Positions 4,570-5,612 of a DNA stretch of 5,612 bases are shown here, piece by piece. Made by a program: the position numbers and the translations under genes. Source of the DNA: Candidatus Krumholzibacteriia bacterium (GTDB lineage: Bacteria > Krumholzibacteriota > Krumholzibacteria > WVZY01 > JAKEHA01); contig JAOTVO010000186.1 in the NCBI GenBank assembly GCA_029863355.1, positions 1 to 5,612 on the forward strand. Direction: 5' to 3'. The notes beneath the pieces are model-generated. The model searched no databases, was not told the DNA's origin, and saw only the letters and a list, made by a program, of their open reading frames with translations. The first letter of the stretch is position 1. Each line of letters starts with the position of its first letter.

Positions 4570-5612
4570 CGCGCTTGAGCACCATGAGCGTCAGGTCGTC
4601 CTGCGCCTCCGGGGTGCAGAAGGCGCGCACGTCGCGCACGATGGACTGGCAGATGTCGCGCGCCGAGCCGGCCGCGTGCTCGCTCAGCACGCGCTTGAGG
4701 CGGACCGTGCCGTACGAGCTCCCGTCGCCGGCCTGCGAGTCGGTGACGCCGTCGGTGTAGACCACCAGCGCGCTGGCCTCCGGCAGCGCGAACTCGCTGA
4801 CCGTATAGTCGAATTCCTCCAGGCAGCCCAGCACGATTCCGCTCTCGCCCAGCTCGCTCACCCCCCCGTTGGAGGCGACCAGCGGGAAGTCGTGCCCGGC
4901 GTTGGCGTAGCGCATGCGCCCCGTCTCCAGATCGACCACGGCGTAGAAGAGCGTGGCGAATTCGGCCGACGACGTGTTGCGATAGAGCAGGCGATTCAGC
5001 CGGGTCATCATGCGCTCCGGATCGGTCTGCGCGTCGGCGTTCGATCGCACCGTCGCCTGCAGCGTCGCGGTGAGGATCGATGCGGGGATGCCCTTGCCCG
5101 AGACGTCGGCCACCACGAGCACGAGCCACTTCCCCTCGACGACGACGAAGTCGTAGTAGTCGCCGCCGACGTAGCGAGAAGGCACCGTGGTGGCGCAAAG
5201 GTCGAAACCGTCCAGCACGGGCGGGCTGCCCGGCAAGAGCTGCGTCTGGATCTTGCGCGCGATCCTCAGCTCCTCTTCGAACAACTTGCGCTCCACGTTC
5301 TGTTCCAGCAGGGCGATGTTGTGCAGGGCGGCGCCGACTTGCGTCGCCAACACCGAGAGATACCCCAGTTCCTCCAGGCTGTACCCCACCCCGTAGATCT
5401 TCTCGCCCAAGCCGATGAAGCCCACGCACTTCGCGCCGCGAAAGAGGGGCACGTACACGGCGAAGCGGTCTCTCGCTTCCCCACCCAACACGCCGTCCGC
5501 CTCGGCCAGGGCCGCGCGCAGAGACGCGGCCGGGCCTCCGCCCGCCTGCCGGCGCAGCCGCCGCCACGGCGCGCCGCGGCCGGCCGCGGCCCGCCCGGTT
5601 TCCTCGCGCAGG
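4562..5612 (-). CDS. GAF-like plus PP2C (SpoIIE/RsbU-type) serine phosphatase, 5' end missing
   Basis: The frame is open to the right edge of the window, so only the C-terminal 349 residues are visible. Visible residues from about 48 to 102 (RFAVYVPLFRGAKCVGFIGL through LSVLATQVGAALHNIALL) look like the second half of a GAF sensor domain. A helical linker with the typical ARKIQTQLLP signature follows. The PP2C domain from about 135 to the end carries the metal-binding GGDYYDF (149-155), VADVSGKGIPAS, RYANAGHDFPLV, VVYTDGVTDSQ and the terminal DDLTLMVL. All phosphatase motifs are intact, so it should be an active metal-dependent Ser/Thr phosphatase. The RsbU/SpoIIE family usually dephosphorylates an anti-anti-sigma (STAS) protein in partner-switching control, with the sensor domain setting activity. 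No STAS or anti-sigma gene is in view. A GTG at 5491 could pass as a start but lies inside the GAF-like domain. The stop overlaps ruvX. Confidence 0.9.
   Translation of the reverse strand, partial: LREETGRAAAGRGAPWRRLRRQAGGGPAASLRAALAEADGVLGGEARDRFAVYVPLFRGAKCVGFIGLGEKIYGVGYSLEELGYLSVLATQVGAALHNIALLEQNVERKLFEEELRIARKIQTQLLPGSPPVLDGFDLCATTVPSRYVGGDYYDFVVVEGKWLVLVVADVSGKGIPASILTATLQATVRSNADAQTDPERMMTRLNRLLYRNTSSAEFATLFYAVVDLETGRMRYANAGHDFPLVASNGGVSELGESGIVLGCLEEFDYTVSEFALPEASALVVYTDGVTDSQAGDGSSYGTVRLKRVLSEHAAGSARDICQSIVRDVRAFCTPEAQDDLTLMVLKRGA

Noticed and set aside
5489..5491. GTG at 5491 as the true start of the phosphatase
   Set aside because: The frame continues open to the window edge and the GTG falls within the GAF-like domain, so the gene most likely starts outside the window.
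4419..5567. 382-codon minus-strand frame overlapping the phosphatase
   Set aside because: It is a shifted frame over intact PP2C and ruvX motifs, with a biased composition and no recognisable domain.
1..5612. CRISPR array, insertion sequence, toxin-antitoxin pair or phage genes
   Set aside because: No regularly spaced repeats, transposase or integrase motifs, terminal inverted repeats around a gene, or toxin-like small gene pairs are visible.

Overview
The window looks like a piece of chromosome from an uncultured, high-GC bacterium. Every gene I can support lies on the minus strand, so transcription runs from right to left. The exported proteins at the left end (signal peptides, many cysteines, a dockerin-like tail and a terminal 'EETSWGQIKALYEE' segment) remind me of secreted proteins in Eisenbacteria/Krumholzibacteria-type lineages of the FCB group. 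That placement is from memory and was not searched.

Right part (2045-5612, very GC-rich): a tightly packed housekeeping operon. In transcription order it holds a GAF-like plus PP2C/SpoIIE-type serine phosphatase whose 5' end runs off the window; ruvX/yqgF (Holliday-junction resolvase-fold nuclease); mltG (endolytic murein transglycosylase); larE (sacrificial sulfur transferase of nickel-pincer cofactor synthesis); and a 55-residue protein with two membrane segments. The first four genes overlap or nearly touch: 8 bp, then ATGA, then either a GTGA overlap or an 8-nt gap. This suggests translational coupling. A tRNA-Val(UAC) gene with an encoded CCA follows 15 nt after the small membrane gene.

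Middle (1623-1953): 331 bp without a gene. It holds a GC-rich hairpin just after the tRNA and a good sigma70-type promoter on the minus strand (TTGACT, 18 bp, TGC-TACAAT). The promoter drives the left-hand genes through an inferred leader of about 127 nt.

Left part (1-1622, clearly less GC-rich by eye): three exported-protein genes in a row, each with a signal peptide and a clear Shine-Dalgarno sequence. They are a cysteine-rich protein with an Ig-like region and a dockerin-like C-terminus (948-1622), a 191-residue protein of unknown function (272-847), and a protein cut by the window edge (1-140). The 131-bp gap before the last gene is the most curious stretch. It contains repeats that can form two mutually exclusive RNA hairpin sets just upstream of the ribosome binding site, plus an exact 16-bp tandem duplication covering the preceding stop codon.

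I see no mobile element, CRISPR array, defence system or other clear novel system. The points most worth a second look are the switch-like leader (158-239), the dockerin repeat with an interrupted loop, and larE inside a cell-wall/DNA-maintenance operon.
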